Shown here: piece by piece, positions 1 to 8,777 of the stretch | Layout of the letters: each line of letters starts with the position of its first letter | Numbering within the stretch: position 1 is the first letter of the stretch | NCBI RefSeq assembly: GCF_008868125.1 | Contig: NZ_WAAQ01000001.1 | Coordinates: 1,426,001-1,490,000, forward strand | Source of the DNA: Microbacterium maritypicum | Lineage (GTDB): Bacteria; Actinomycetota; Actinomycetes; Actinomycetales; Microbacteriaceae | Direction: 5' to 3' | DNA length: 64,000 nt | Position numbers and translations under genes: made by a program | The notes under the pieces: generated by a model | The model's input: only the letters and a program-made list of their open reading frames with translations | The model's database searches: none | Told to the model about the DNA's origin: nothing

Positions 1-35
1 AGATCGTCGCCCTCGGCGGCGCACAGATGCTGTGA
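1..35 (+). CDS. C-terminal end of an upstream gene (partial)
   Basis: The first bases read as an open frame ending IVALGGAQML and a TGA at 33-35, with high-GC codons. Only about ten residues are visible, so the product cannot be named. It would be convergent with the oxygenase gene that ends 9 bases further on. Confidence 0.35.
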   Translation, partial: IVALGGAQML

Positions 36-43
36 CCCTTCGG

Positions 44-1048
44 TCAGACCGGGGCGCCCACGAGGTCGGCGTGGTGGATGGCGGCGACGTCGGGGTGCGC
101 GCGCAGACGTGATTTGAGCGCGTTCTCCCCGTAGAGGGCGTGGATGGGGTTGCTCGGGTCCTCGGTCACCCCTTTCGCCTCCGCCGCCAGTTCCTCCGGC
201 AGCTCGATCAGCGGCAGGCGCTTGTCGAGCGCAGGGTTGAAGAAGAACGGGATGGAGATCCGCTCGTCCGGTGCCTGCGGCGACACCACGCGGTGGTTCG
301 TGGCCTTCAGGTAGCCGCCGGTGGCGTACTCCAGCAGCTCTCCGATGTTGACGACGAACGCGCCGGGCACCGGGGGAGCGTCGACCCACGCTCCGTCGCG
401 TTCGACCTGCAGGCCGCCCTTGCCCGGCTCCACCCAGAGCAGGGTGAGCACGCCGGAATCCTTGTGTGCACCCACGCCCTGCTGCGGCTCCGGCTCGTGG
501 GTTCCCGGGTAACGGACGATCTTGATGAGCGTCGACGGCTCACCGAAATGCTCGTCGAAGTAGGACTCGTCCGCGCCCAGAGTCTGCGCCCAGGCGCGCA
601 GGAGCTTGCGCGCGACCTCGGACAGCGTTTCGTGCCACTCGGCGACGACGTCCTTGAGGTCGGGCTGCGCCGACGGCCAGAGATTGGGGCCGATGAGCCG
701 GTTGAAGGCGGGGCCGTCGTCGACGGGCTGGCGCTCGGGGCCGATGTCGATCTGCTCGCGCCAGTCGACCTTCCCCTGTGTCCGCTCGCCGCCGATGCGG
801 GTGTAGCCGCGGAAGTGCGGGCTGTTCACGTTCTCGATCGCGAGCTTCTCCTCGTCGGGAAGCGCGAAGAAGTCCAGGGCCGCCCGGTGCAGTCGCTCCT
901 CGAGTTCGGGGGAGATCCCCGTTCCCGTGAGGTAGAAGAATCCGACGTCGTGCGTCGCCGCACGGAGGTCGTCGCGGAATCGTGCCGCGGCGTCGGGGCC
1001 TTCGTCGAGCTGCGAGAGGTCGAGGATGGGGAGCGAGAGTTCAGCCAT
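44..1048 (-). CDS. Isopenicillin N synthase-like 2-oxoglutarate/Fe(II) oxygenase
   Basis: Protein of 334 residues in the isopenicillin N synthase-like dioxygenase family, which oxidises small molecules using Fe(II) and usually 2-oxoglutarate. An N-terminal DIOX_N-type region (about 5-125) precedes the double-stranded beta-helix core. The iron ligands are visible as the HKD triad H195/D197 and the distal H252 (in NHRVV); R263 and S265 (RIS) match the co-substrate carboxylate anchor. Length fits the family. The start is supported by TAGCCT (complement of 1055-1060) six bases before the ATG, a leaderless-type promoter. The substrate cannot be read from sequence and the neighbours give no clue. 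Confidence 0.85.
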   Translation of the reverse strand: MAELSLPILDLSQLDEGPDAAARFRDDLRAATHDVGFFYLTGTGISPELEERLHRAALDFFALPDEEKLAIENVNSPHFRGYTRIGGERTQGKVDWREQIDIGPERQPVDDGPAFNRLIGPNLWPSAQPDLKDVVAEWHETLSEVARKLLRAWAQTLGADESYFDEHFGEPSTLIKIVRYPGTHEPEPQQGVGAHKDSGVLTLLWVEPGKGGLQVERDGAWVDAPPVPGAFVVNIGELLEYATGGYLKATNHRVVSPQAPDERISIPFFFNPALDKRLPLIELPEELAAEAKGVTEDPSNPIHALYGENALKSRLRAHPDVAAIHHADLVGAPV

Positions 1049-1150
1049 GGACAGAGGCTACGTCGCTCGCCCGGGGGTGCGATCCTCTGTTGCGCTCCGT
1101 TACTTCCGGTGCGTGCGTTCGGAGCGCTGTCGTGACGGTGCTAGAGTCTC

Positions 1151-1174
1151 TGAGGTAAGGGCTGCCTTACCTCA
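1151..1174. promoter_or_regulatory. 24-bp palindrome ahead of efeUOB, probable iron-dependent operator
   Basis: Perfect inverted repeat: TGAGGTAAGG and CCTTACCTCA around GCTG. Its halves resemble those of the DtxR/IdeR box (TTAGGTTAG / CTAACCTAA), but the half-sites are spaced about five bases wider than in the classical 19-bp box. A possible -10 element TAGAGT at 1142-1147 would put the transcription start near 1154, inside the palindrome, which suits repression. Binding by a DtxR-type or other metal regulator is an inference. Confidence 0.6.
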
Positions 1175-1198
1175 GTCACCGCCAGAGAGTGTTCTTCC

Positions 1199-2143
1199 GT
1201 GCTCGCCACTTTTCTCATCGGGCTCCGCGAGGGTCTCGAAGCCGCGCTCGTCGTCGGCATCCTCGTCGCCTACCTCCGTCGCCTCGGCCGGCAGGATGCG
1301 CTGCCGAAGATGTGGGCCGGAGTCGGCCTCGCGATCGCGCTGGCGCTGGGCATCGGCGCGGTACTGACCTTCGGCGCCTATGAGCTCACGTTCCAGGCGC
1401 AGGAGCTGATCGGGGGAGGGCTCTCCCTGCTCGCCGTCGCGATGGTCACCTGGATGATCTTCTGGATGCAGCGTGCCGGTCGCAGCATGAAGGCGACCCT
1501 GGAGGGCGGTATCGACCGCGCCCTCACCGCGGGCGGCCTGTGGGCGCTCATCGCCATCGGCTTCGTGTCCGTCGCTCGCGAGGGCATCGAGACGACCCTG
1601 CTGCTGTGGTCGATGGTCCAGTCGTTCGGCGATGCCCCCTCGGCGCTCCTGGGCGCCCTGCTCGGGCTCGTCGCAGCCGTGATCATCGGCTGGCTGATCT
1701 CGCGCGGTGCGCTGCGCCTCGATCTGCGTCGCTTCTTCGCCTGGACCGGCGGCTTCCTCGTCATCGTCGCGGCCGGCGTCCTGGCCTACGCGTTGATGGA
1801 CCTGCAGGAGGCGGGGGCCCTTCCCGGGCCGTTCACGGCGCTGGCGCCCATCGACGCCGTGACCGGCGGCGTTGCCGTGGGTTGGACCGCGTTCCCCTTC
1901 GGGTGGGCGTTCGACGTCTCGGCGACGATCGCCCCCGGTGGGCCGCTCGCCTCGATCCTGCAGGCGACCGTCGGCTTCATGCCCGCGATGACGTGGCTTC
2001 AGGTCATCGGATGGGTGCTCTACATCTCGATCGTCGGATGGCTCTACATCCGCGGTCTCCGCTCGAGGCGTCCGTCGAAGCCGCACGGCTCGACCGAACC
2101 CTCATCCGAATCCCCCTCTCTCTCACAACAAGGAGCAGCATGA
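1199..2143 (+). CDS. efeU: EfeU, FTR1-family iron permease
   Basis: Inner-membrane permease of 314 residues that imports iron as part of the EfeUOB system. Seven or so hydrophobic segments are visible. The two FTR1 iron-binding motifs are REGLE (R10-E14) and REGIE (R127-E131). The GTG start at 1199 places the first motif close to the N terminus, as in the family; no strong ribosome binding site precedes it. The C-terminal 25 residues are polar. It overlaps efeO by 4 bases (ATGA), implying translational coupling. The palindrome just upstream suggests control by iron. Confidence 0.93.
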   Translation: MLATFLIGLREGLEAALVVGILVAYLRRLGRQDALPKMWAGVGLAIALALGIGAVLTFGAYELTFQAQELIGGGLSLLAVAMVTWMIFWMQRAGRSMKATLEGGIDRALTAGGLWALIAIGFVSVAREGIETTLLLWSMVQSFGDAPSALLGALLGLVAAVIIGWLISRGALRLDLRRFFAWTGGFLVIVAAGVLAYALMDLQEAGALPGPFTALAPIDAVTGGVAVGWTAFPFGWAFDVSATIAPGGPLASILQATVGFMPAMTWLQVIGWVLYISIVGWLYIRGLRSRRPSKPHGSTEPSSESPSLSQQGAA

Positions 2144-3372
2144 CCACCTCGCACCGGATCCTGGGGGTGCTCGCCGCCACGGGAGCAGCCGTCCTCGTCC
2201 TGAGCGGCTGCGTCGCGAAGAGTGACGCGCAGGCCACCGCGGCCTTCGACGTCTCGTCGACCGCCACCGACTGCGCCGTGTCCGCGGCGACGGCGAAGAG
2301 CGGGACGCTGACCTTCAACGTCAAGAACGACACCGATCAGGTCTCGGAGTTCTACCTGCTGGCCGAGGACGGGCTGCGTATCGTCGGAGAGGTCGAGAAC
2401 ATCGCCCCCGCGGCATCGCGCACGCTCACGGTCGTCGCGCAGCCGGGAGACTACTTCACCCTCTGCAAGCCGGGCATGATCGGCGACGGCGTCGGCAAGA
2501 CGGCGTTCACCGTCACCGGAGACCGCGTCGCGGTGGACGGCCCTGATGCCGAGCAGAAGCAGAAGGCCGTCGATCTCTACGCCGCGTTCGTGAAGGACCA
2601 GGTGGGTCAGCTCGTCCCGGCCGTCGAGGACTTCGTCGCCGCCTACGAGTCCGGTGACGACGAGACCGCGCGCACGCTCTTCCCGCAGACCCGCGCGTTC
2701 TACGAGCGCATCGAGCCCGTGGCCGAGGCGCTGGGCGACCTCGACCCGCGCATCGACTACCGCGAGGTCGACGCGGTGGCCGAGGGGCTGGACTGGACGG
2801 GCTTCCACCGCATCGAGAAGGACCTGTGGGTCCCGGCGCAGGATGCGCTGAACGCCGACGGCGAGACCCCGGCATGGCAGGACTGGGCGCCGTCGACGCC
2901 GCAGGAGCGCGCCGACTACGGCGACCTGCTGCTCGCCGACGTGCAGGAGCTGTACGACTACGTGCACTCGGACGCTTTCACCACCGCGCTCGACGATCAG
3001 GGCATCGGCGGCATCTCGAACGGAGCGATCGCGCTGCTCGACGAGGTGGCCACCGGGAAGATCTCCGGTGAGGAGGACTGGTGGTCGGGCACCGACCTCT
3101 ACGACTTCGCCGCGAACGTCGAGGGCTCGAAGATGGCGTTCTCGCTGGTGCAGGACTTCGCCGTCGCGCAGGGTGATGACGGCGAGGCTCTGGTCGCTCA
3201 GATCGAGTCGGGCTACGCCGCCCTCGAGGAGTCCCTCGCCGCCCATGGTTCCCTGACCGACGGTTTCGTGGGTTACTCGGAGCTGACCGAGGCGGACAAG
3301 CGCGAGTTCACCGATCTGATCAACGCCCTGGCCGAGCCGCTGTCGCAGCTCACCAGCACGGTCCTCGACTGA
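2140..3372 (+). CDS. efeO: EfeO, iron-uptake lipoprotein with cupredoxin and M75 domains
   Basis: Extracytoplasmic component of EfeUOB, 410 residues. The N terminus is a lipoprotein signal with lipobox LSGC (C24), as expected for a Gram-positive cell with no periplasm. A cupredoxin-like domain (about 30-130) is followed by a peptidase-M75/imelysin-like helical domain (about 140-410). The M75 metal motif HxxE is present as HRIE at 223-226. The start is set by the ATG preceded by AAGGAG and overlapping the efeU stop. The frame stays open far upstream, but that part is antiparallel noise over efeU. Proposed role: capture of iron and delivery to EfeU. Confidence 0.93.
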   Translation: MTTSHRILGVLAATGAAVLVLSGCVAKSDAQATAAFDVSSTATDCAVSAATAKSGTLTFNVKNDTDQVSEFYLLAEDGLRIVGEVENIAPAASRTLTVVAQPGDYFTLCKPGMIGDGVGKTAFTVTGDRVAVDGPDAEQKQKAVDLYAAFVKDQVGQLVPAVEDFVAAYESGDDETARTLFPQTRAFYERIEPVAEALGDLDPRIDYREVDAVAEGLDWTGFHRIEKDLWVPAQDALNADGETPAWQDWAPSTPQERADYGDLLLADVQELYDYVHSDAFTTALDDQGIGGISNGAIALLDEVATGKISGEEDWWSGTDLYDFAANVEGSKMAFSLVQDFAVAQGDDGEALVAQIESGYAALEESLAAHGSLTDGFVGYSELTEADKREFTDLINALAEPLSQLTSTVLD

Positions 3373-3410
3373 CCAGCGTCGCGCTGGACTGACCGAGTAC
3401 GATCACGGAC

Positions 3411-4715
3411 GTGAACGAACCAGAAGCGGGTGCCGCACCCGAGGAATCATCGACGGGCGCGGCATCCGCTCCCTCCGGGCTGAGCAGGCGAGGCCTTCTG
3501 GGCCTCGCCATCGGCGGGGGCGTCGCAGGGCTTGCAGTCGGCGCCGGCGCCGGGCTCACCGGCGGGGTGGCGATCGGCCGGGCGCGCGCAGCGGAAGACG
3601 CGCATTCCGCGTACGAGTTCTTCGGCGCCCACCAGGCGGGCATCACCACTCCGGTGCAGGATCATCTGCACTTCGCGAGCTTCGACATGATGCCGCGGAC
3701 CGATCGCGAAGACCTGATCTCGCTGCTGCAGGACTGGTCCTATGCCGCATCGCGCATGGTGCAGGGCCTCGAAGTGAGCGCGACGGGTGCGGTGGGCGGG
3801 CCGGCCGAGGCTCCGCCGGACGACACGGGAGAGGCTCTCGGGCTTCCGGCGGCCGGACTCACGCTCACATTCGGCTTCGGGCCCGGACTCTTCGAGAACG
3901 AGGACGGCGACCGCTACGGGATCGCCGCGCAGCGTCCGGCAGGCCTCGAACGTCTGCCCGCCTTCCTCGGAGACGATCTCGATCCGCAGACCTCCCACGG
4001 CGACCTCTGCATCCAGGCGTGCGCCGACGATCCGCAGGTCGCGGTGCACGCGATCCGCAACCTCAGCCGCATCGCCTTCGGGCGCGCGCGCCTGCGCTGG
4101 TCGCAGCTCGGGTTCGGCAAGACGTCGCGCACCACAGCGGCGCAGGCGACGCCGCGCAACCTCTTCGGGTTCAAGGACGGCACGGCGAACATCCTGGCCG
4201 ACGACACCGAAGCACTCGCCGACCACGTCTGGGTGTCCTCGAACGACGAGCCGGCGTGGCTGTCCGGCGGCTCGTATCTCGTGGCGAGGAAGATCGCCAT
4301 GCTCATCGAGACCTGGGATCGAGTTCGTCTGTCCGAGCAGGACAACATCATCGGTCGCGACAAGGGCGAGGGGGCGCCGCTCTCGGGCGGGGACGAGTTC
4401 ACCGCCCCGGTCTTCGACTCCACCGCGATCGATGCGAACAGCCACGTGAGCCTCGCGCATCCCGATCAGAACGACGGCATCCGCATCCTCCGCCGGGGCT
4501 ACAACTACGTCGACGGGAACAATGCGCTCGGCCGGCTCGACGCCGGACTCTTCTTCCTGTCCTATCAGCGCGACCCTGCGCAGTTCATCTCGTTGCAGCG
4601 ACGGCTCTCGACCGACCTGATGAACGAGTACATCCGCCACGTCGGCTCCGGGATCTGGGCTGTGCCGGCGGGGGCGGAGCCGGGATCCTTCGTGGGCGAG
4701 GCCCTGTTCGCCTGA
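3411..4715 (+). CDS. efeB: EfeB, Tat-exported DyP-type heme peroxidase
   Basis: DyP-type peroxidase of 434 residues, third member of efeUOB; family members act on ferrous iron or heme outside the cytoplasm. A twin-arginine signal is visible (SRR at 25-27 followed by a hydrophobic stretch to about 55). The DyP signature GFKDG lies at 253-257 with catalytic D256; H345 is the likely proximal heme ligand and R361/R362 lies in the expected distal region. GTG start; TACGAT at 3398-3403 sits 7 bases upstream, so the gene may also have its own leaderless transcript in addition to read-through from efeO. Confidence 0.93.
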   Translation: MNEPEAGAAPEESSTGAASAPSGLSRRGLLGLAIGGGVAGLAVGAGAGLTGGVAIGRARAAEDAHSAYEFFGAHQAGITTPVQDHLHFASFDMMPRTDREDLISLLQDWSYAASRMVQGLEVSATGAVGGPAEAPPDDTGEALGLPAAGLTLTFGFGPGLFENEDGDRYGIAAQRPAGLERLPAFLGDDLDPQTSHGDLCIQACADDPQVAVHAIRNLSRIAFGRARLRWSQLGFGKTSRTTAAQATPRNLFGFKDGTANILADDTEALADHVWVSSNDEPAWLSGGSYLVARKIAMLIETWDRVRLSEQDNIIGRDKGEGAPLSGGDEFTAPVFDSTAIDANSHVSLAHPDQNDGIRILRRGYNYVDGNNALGRLDAGLFFLSYQRDPAQFISLQRRLSTDLMNEYIRHVGSGIWAVPAGAEPGSFVGEALFA

Positions 4716-4724
4716 CGGGTCAGG
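4711..4724. terminator. Short palindrome over two convergent stop codons
   Basis: CCTGAC-GG-GTCAGG overlaps the stop codons of efeB and the convergent serine hydrolase gene. The six-pair stem has no T-run, so a bidirectional terminator role is only a possibility. Confidence 0.25.
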
Positions 4725-5589
4725 ACGCGCGCGCGAGCGTCTCCACCGCGAAGGCGGCGATGTCGTCGGCGCCGAAGTGGTCGTCGGCGGTGATCGTGAC
4801 CACGGCGTCGTCGACGAAGATCAGCAGCTGACCGTGGGCGCCGTGCAGCCGCCAGGCCGGGCCGGGGCCGGCCCATCCCGCCAGAGCGTATCTCTCATAG
4901 ATCGCACCTTCCCCGGCGGCGCCCCAGTCGCTGTGCATCTGGTCGATCCACGCGGAAGCGACCAGCCGGCGCCCCTCCCATACGCCGCGATCGCGGATCA
5001 GCAGGCCGAGACGGGAGAGTTCCTCCGTGCGCAGAGGAAGGCCGCCCCCGGCGAGGATGCGACCACGGGGGCTGCGCTCCCACTCCACGTCGTCGATGCC
5101 GAGCGGGGCGAACAGGCGGGGGACGAGGTAATCGCCCACGTCGCCCACGCGTGCGGCCAGGGCGGCCATCGCGGTGTAGGTGCTCGCATTGGAGTACTGG
5201 AAAGTCCGTCCGCGCGACGGTCGCCGCAGGAACTCGCGCGCGAGGTCGGGCCAGTCGGTCATCATCGTCTCGGACCAGGGCAGATCGACGCCGCTCGTCA
5301 TGGAGAGCAGATGCCGCAGAGTCACCTCGTCGACGCCCTCTCCGAGCTCGAAGCCGGGAAGATACGTCGACACGGGCTCGTCGAGGGACACAGCGCCCTC
5401 ATCCGCTGCCATCCCCGCGGCGAGTACACAGACGCCCTTCGCGATGGAGTGGACGTCCTCGCGCACATCGGCGGTCCACCGGTGCTGGGCGGTGTCGGGC
5501 GCCACGCGCACATGCAGGCCGTGGGCGCCGAATCCCGAGGACTCCACCTGTTCGACGATGCGGTCTCGGACGGTCTGCGCGCGGGTCAC
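4720..5589 (-). CDS. Serine hydrolase, class C beta-lactamase/DD-peptidase family
   Basis: Protein of 289 residues with the penicillin-binding fold of the beta-lactamase-related serine hydrolases (Pfam Beta-lactamase). The nucleophile motif SxxK is SIAK at 48-51 and the second motif YxN is YSN at 132-134. It is shorter than typical 350-400 residue members and has no signal peptide, suggesting a cytoplasmic esterase or amidase-like enzyme rather than a secreted beta-lactamase. GTG start with TAACCT (complement of 5597-5602) seven bases upstream. Substrate unknown. Confidence 0.82.
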   Translation of the reverse strand: MTRAQTVRDRIVEQVESSGFGAHGLHVRVAPDTAQHRWTADVREDVHSIAKGVCVLAAGMAADEGAVSLDEPVSTYLPGFELGEGVDEVTLRHLLSMTSGVDLPWSETMMTDWPDLAREFLRRPSRGRTFQYSNASTYTAMAALAARVGDVGDYLVPRLFAPLGIDDVEWERSPRGRILAGGGLPLRTEELSRLGLLIRDRGVWEGRRLVASAWIDQMHSDWGAAGEGAIYERYALAGWAGPGPAWRLHGAHGQLLIFVDDAVVTITADDHFGADDIAAFAVETLARAS

Positions 5590-5612
5590 GCTCTCGAGGT
5601 TATCGCCCGCCT

Positions 5613-6743
5613 CTAGCGCGGTCGCCGCGATCCGGTCGGGTCATTCCTGCGGCCCTCCTTGGAGGCGAGCTCCGGATCGGCGAACAGCCAGCCCGGCCGC
5701 GGTTCGACCAGCGGGCGGAACACCCGTCTCACCGGTCTTGTCGCCAACGCGAGCGCGATCACGACCGACAGGATGGTCACGAGCGGGAGCCAGATCCAGG
5801 TGGGCTCCAGGTCGCGCAGGATCCCGCTCTCCCGGAACGGGTAGAGCACGAACGAGTGCAGCAGGAACACGTACATCGTGTACTGACCGAACGTCGTCCA
5901 CCTGTGCGCGCCTCGGGGGACCAGGCAGAAGAAGGCGGCGCTGAGGATGACGGCGAGCAGCATCAGGAGGATCCGGACACCGCCGGCCCACCACTGCTCA
6001 CCACCGAGGTCCGCATAGGAGTCCTCGTAGAAGAGCCAATGGCGCAGGTCGATGGCCTGCCACACGGGAAGCCAGTTCCAGGCGGCCCAGCCGATCGCCG
6101 CGAAGATCGCGACGGCACCGGCGCGCAGCCACCACGGACGGAAGTCGAGGAGTCTGAACCTGTCGACGATGTCGTGCTCGCGAAGCCACCAGCCGAGTGT
6201 GAAGAACGGCAGCAGACCCAGGGTGCGCGAGAGCGAGAAGGTGCTGTCGATGTTGGGCAGGTAGCCCACGCCGACCGAGATCACGATGGTCCACAGCAGG
6301 GGCCAGCGCAGCAGGGCGAGGTAGGGGAGCACGAGTCGGAAGATGCCGAGGGCGAGCAGGAACCACAGCGTCCAGCTCGGCCGGGTGAGGTTCGGGTCGG
6401 CCTGGCCTTCCACGAGCCATTTCGTGAGCGTCCAGAGCGTCTCGAAGATGACGTAGGGGAGGATGATGTCGGTGATCACCCTGGCCATCTGCGTCTTGGT
6501 GGGGGAGCCGGACTTCGAGAAGTAGCCCGAGATGATCGCGAACGCCGGCATGTGGAACGCGTACAGCGCCAGGTAGAAGGCGAAGGCGATGTCGGAGTCG
6601 TAGATGAGGCGCTGGATGGCATGACCGAGGACGACGAGGACGATGCAGACGTAGCGGGCGTTGTCCCAGAACGGCACGCGCCTGCGCTTGCGGGGAACCG
6701 ATCCTGTGGGGGGACCTGCGATGTCGGCGCCGGCACTGCTCAT
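5613..6743 (-). CDS. Membrane acyltransferase, acyltransferase-3 family
   Basis: Polytopic protein of 376 residues with about ten membrane segments. The N-terminal region carries the family pattern: FWDNARY, then GHAIQ with the conserved His, then HMPAFAIISGYF. Such proteins O-acylate surface sugars or lipids. The ATG at 6743 is chosen over an upstream in-frame ATG at 6800 because TACCCT (complement of 6750-6755) lies six bases before it, and because the extra 19 residues are not membrane-like. No sugar-polymer genes are adjacent, so the acceptor is unknown. Confidence 0.8.
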   Translation of the reverse strand: MSSAGADIAGPPTGSVPRKRRRVPFWDNARYVCIVLVVLGHAIQRLIYDSDIAFAFYLALYAFHMPAFAIISGYFSKSGSPTKTQMARVITDIILPYVIFETLWTLTKWLVEGQADPNLTRPSWTLWFLLALGIFRLVLPYLALLRWPLLWTIVISVGVGYLPNIDSTFSLSRTLGLLPFFTLGWWLREHDIVDRFRLLDFRPWWLRAGAVAIFAAIGWAAWNWLPVWQAIDLRHWLFYEDSYADLGGEQWWAGGVRILLMLLAVILSAAFFCLVPRGAHRWTTFGQYTMYVFLLHSFVLYPFRESGILRDLEPTWIWLPLVTILSVVIALALATRPVRRVFRPLVEPRPGWLFADPELASKEGRRNDPTGSRRPR

Positions 6744-6785
6744 CGTTCGAGGGTACAGGCCGGGAATAAAGTTGCTGTGAGCGCG

Positions 6786-6814
6786 TTGACACAGATACAT
6801 TCAAATGAATAGAA
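6786..6814 (+). promoter_or_regulatory. Promoter with palindromic spacer ahead of the monooxygenase operon
   Basis: TTGACA at 6786-6791 is followed after 17 bases by ATAGAA (6809-6814). The spacer contains the inverted repeat ATTCAAATGAAT at 6799-6810, an AT-rich island in a GC-rich region and a plausible site for a MarR- or HxlR-type repressor. The -10 match is weak. Confidence 0.45.
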
Positions 6815-6853
6815 GCGGATGCGAGTCGTCCGGTTCGGAGACACGGAGCAATC

Positions 6854-8080
6854 ATGAGCGAGCAGTCAGGCGCGCAGGCGATGCAGTTCGGCATCATGTC
6901 GGTCAGCGACATCACCCGCGATCCCACCACGGGGATCACCCCGAGCGAGCAGGAGCGCATCAAGGCCACGACGGCGATCGCGGTGCACGCGGAAGAGGTC
7001 GGGCTCGACGTCTTCGCGATCGGCGAGCACCACAACCCGCCTTTCTGGTCCTCCAGCCCCACGACCTTCCTCGCGGCCCTGGCCGCGCAGACCGAGCGTC
7101 TGATCGTGTCCACGTCCACGACGCTCATCACCACGAACGACCCGGTGCGCATCGCCGAGGAGTACGCGATGCTCCAGCACGTGTCCGACGGTCGCATGGA
7201 CCTCATGCTCGGTCGTGGCAACACCGGACCGGTGTATCCGTGGTTCGGCCAGGACATCCGCCAGGGACTGCCGCTCGCCATCGAGAACTACGCGTTGCTG
7301 CACAAGCTGTGGCGTGAGGACGTCGTCGACTGGGAGGGCAAGTTCCGCACGCCGCTGCAGGGCTTCACTTCGACCCCGCGTCCGCTCGACGGCATCGCAC
7401 CGTTCGTGTGGCACGGCTCGATCCGCACGCCCGAGATCGCCGAGCAGGCGGCCTACTACGGCGACGGCTTCTTCGCGAACAACATCTTCTGGCCGAAGGA
7501 GCACTACCAGCGTCTGATCGAGCTGTACCGTCAGCGCTACGCGCACTACGGACACGGCACGCCCGAGCAGGCGATCGTCGGGCTCGGCGGTCAGGTGTTC
7601 ATGGCAGCGAAGTCGCAGGACGCCGTGAACCAGTTCCGGCCGTACTTCGACAACGCACCTGTCTACGGTCACGGTCCGAGCATGGAGGACTTCACCGAGA
7701 TGACGCCCCTGACGGTGGGATCACCGCAGCAGGTCATCGACCGCTACGCCGCCATGCGCGAGCACTACGGCGACTACCAGCGTCAGCTGTTCCTCATCGA
7801 CCACGCCGGTCTGCCGCTGAAGACGGTGCTCGAGCAGCTCGACATCCTCGGTTCGGAGGTCGTTCCGGTGCTCCGCAAGGAGATGGCGAAGGACCGCCCG
7901 GCATCCGTGCCCGACGCGCCGACCCACGCGGCGCGGGTGACGGCCGAGTTCGGCGACGGCCCGACCCGACAGGCGCGTCCCGGTGCGAACCGCGGCGACA
8001 ACCTGACCGGCGACTCGCCCTACCAGGACAGCCCGGCCCCCGCCGGTGCGGCGTTCGGACTCGCCCGGAAGGAGGCGTGA
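6854..8080 (+). CDS. CE1758-type FMN-dependent luciferase-like monooxygenase
   Basis: Protein of 408 residues in the bacterial luciferase-like (LLM) family, which uses reduced FMN and oxygen. The N-terminal strand (QFGIMSVSD), the conserved GEHHNPP (about 56-62) and the phosphate-side motif around GRGNTGP (about 120) fit a TIM-barrel LLM enzyme. The last 60 residues are polar and low in complexity. ATG start with GGAG five bases upstream. The FMN reductase gene begins one base after its stop, the arrangement known for the CE1758/CE1759 pair of actinobacteria. Substrate unknown. Confidence 0.88.
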   Translation: MSEQSGAQAMQFGIMSVSDITRDPTTGITPSEQERIKATTAIAVHAEEVGLDVFAIGEHHNPPFWSSSPTTFLAALAAQTERLIVSTSTTLITTNDPVRIAEEYAMLQHVSDGRMDLMLGRGNTGPVYPWFGQDIRQGLPLAIENYALLHKLWREDVVDWEGKFRTPLQGFTSTPRPLDGIAPFVWHGSIRTPEIAEQAAYYGDGFFANNIFWPKEHYQRLIELYRQRYAHYGHGTPEQAIVGLGGQVFMAAKSQDAVNQFRPYFDNAPVYGHGPSMEDFTEMTPLTVGSPQQVIDRYAAMREHYGDYQRQLFLIDHAGLPLKTVLEQLDILGSEVVPVLRKEMAKDRPASVPDAPTHAARVTAEFGDGPTRQARPGANRGDNLTGDSPYQDSPAPAGAAFGLARKEA

Positions 8081-8081
8081 G

Positions 8082-8726
8082 ATGACCACGCGTCGCATCG
8101 CGGTCATCTCGGCCGGCCTGTCGAATCCGTCCTCCACGCGGATGCTCGCTGATCGACTCGCGGCGGAGACCGTGAAGGCGCTCGCCGGGCACGACGTCGA
8201 CGCGAGCGTTGACGTGATCGAGCTGCGCGACTACGCGCACGACATCACGAACAACATGCTCACGGGGTTCGCGCCCCCGGCGCTGGAGACGGCGATCAAC
8301 ACGGTGGTCTCCGCCGACGCTCTGATCGCGGTGACGCCGATCTTCTCGACGAGCTACTCGGGTCTGTTCAAGTCGTTCATCGATGTGCTCGACCCCGATG
8401 CTCTCACCGGCACACCCGTGCTGATCGGTGCGAACGCCGGCACCGCGCGGCACTCGCTGGCGATCGACTACGCGATCCGGCCGCTCTTCGCCTATCTTCA
8501 CGCGGAGGCCGTGTCGACCGGCGTGTTCGCGGCGTCGAGCGACTGGGGTGGCGCTGGTGACGACGTCGCCCCGCTGGCGAAGCGCGTCGAGAAGGGTGCC
8601 AGAGAGCTCGCAGAGGCGATCGTGCGTCGCGAGGCTTCGGCTGTCGTCGATCCGTACGATCCCGCGACGTACCTGGGCGAGGGACGCTCTTTCGGTCATC
8701 TGCTGGGCGGTCTCGCAGGCGAGTGA
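8082..8726 (+). CDS. CE1759-type NADPH-dependent FMN reductase
   Basis: Flavodoxin-like reductase of 214 residues that should supply FMNH2 to the preceding monooxygenase. The N terminus (RIAVISAGLSNPSST) is the phosphate-binding loop of the NADPH-dependent FMN reductase family, and TPIFSTSYSGLFKSFID is the conserved flavin-contact region. The ATG at 8082 follows GGAGG seven bases upstream, within the end of the monooxygenase gene. Co-transcription is near certain from the 1-base gap. Confidence 0.88.
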   Translation: MTTRRIAVISAGLSNPSSTRMLADRLAAETVKALAGHDVDASVDVIELRDYAHDITNNMLTGFAPPALETAINTVVSADALIAVTPIFSTSYSGLFKSFIDVLDPDALTGTPVLIGANAGTARHSLAIDYAIRPLFAYLHAEAVSTGVFAASSDWGGAGDDVAPLAKRVEKGARELAEAIVRREASAVVDPYDPATYLGEGRSFGHLLGGLAGE

Positions 8727-8777
8727 GTCGCGCATGACGCCATCGACGATGTCCGAGGGATGTCGTACGGTGGCGTC

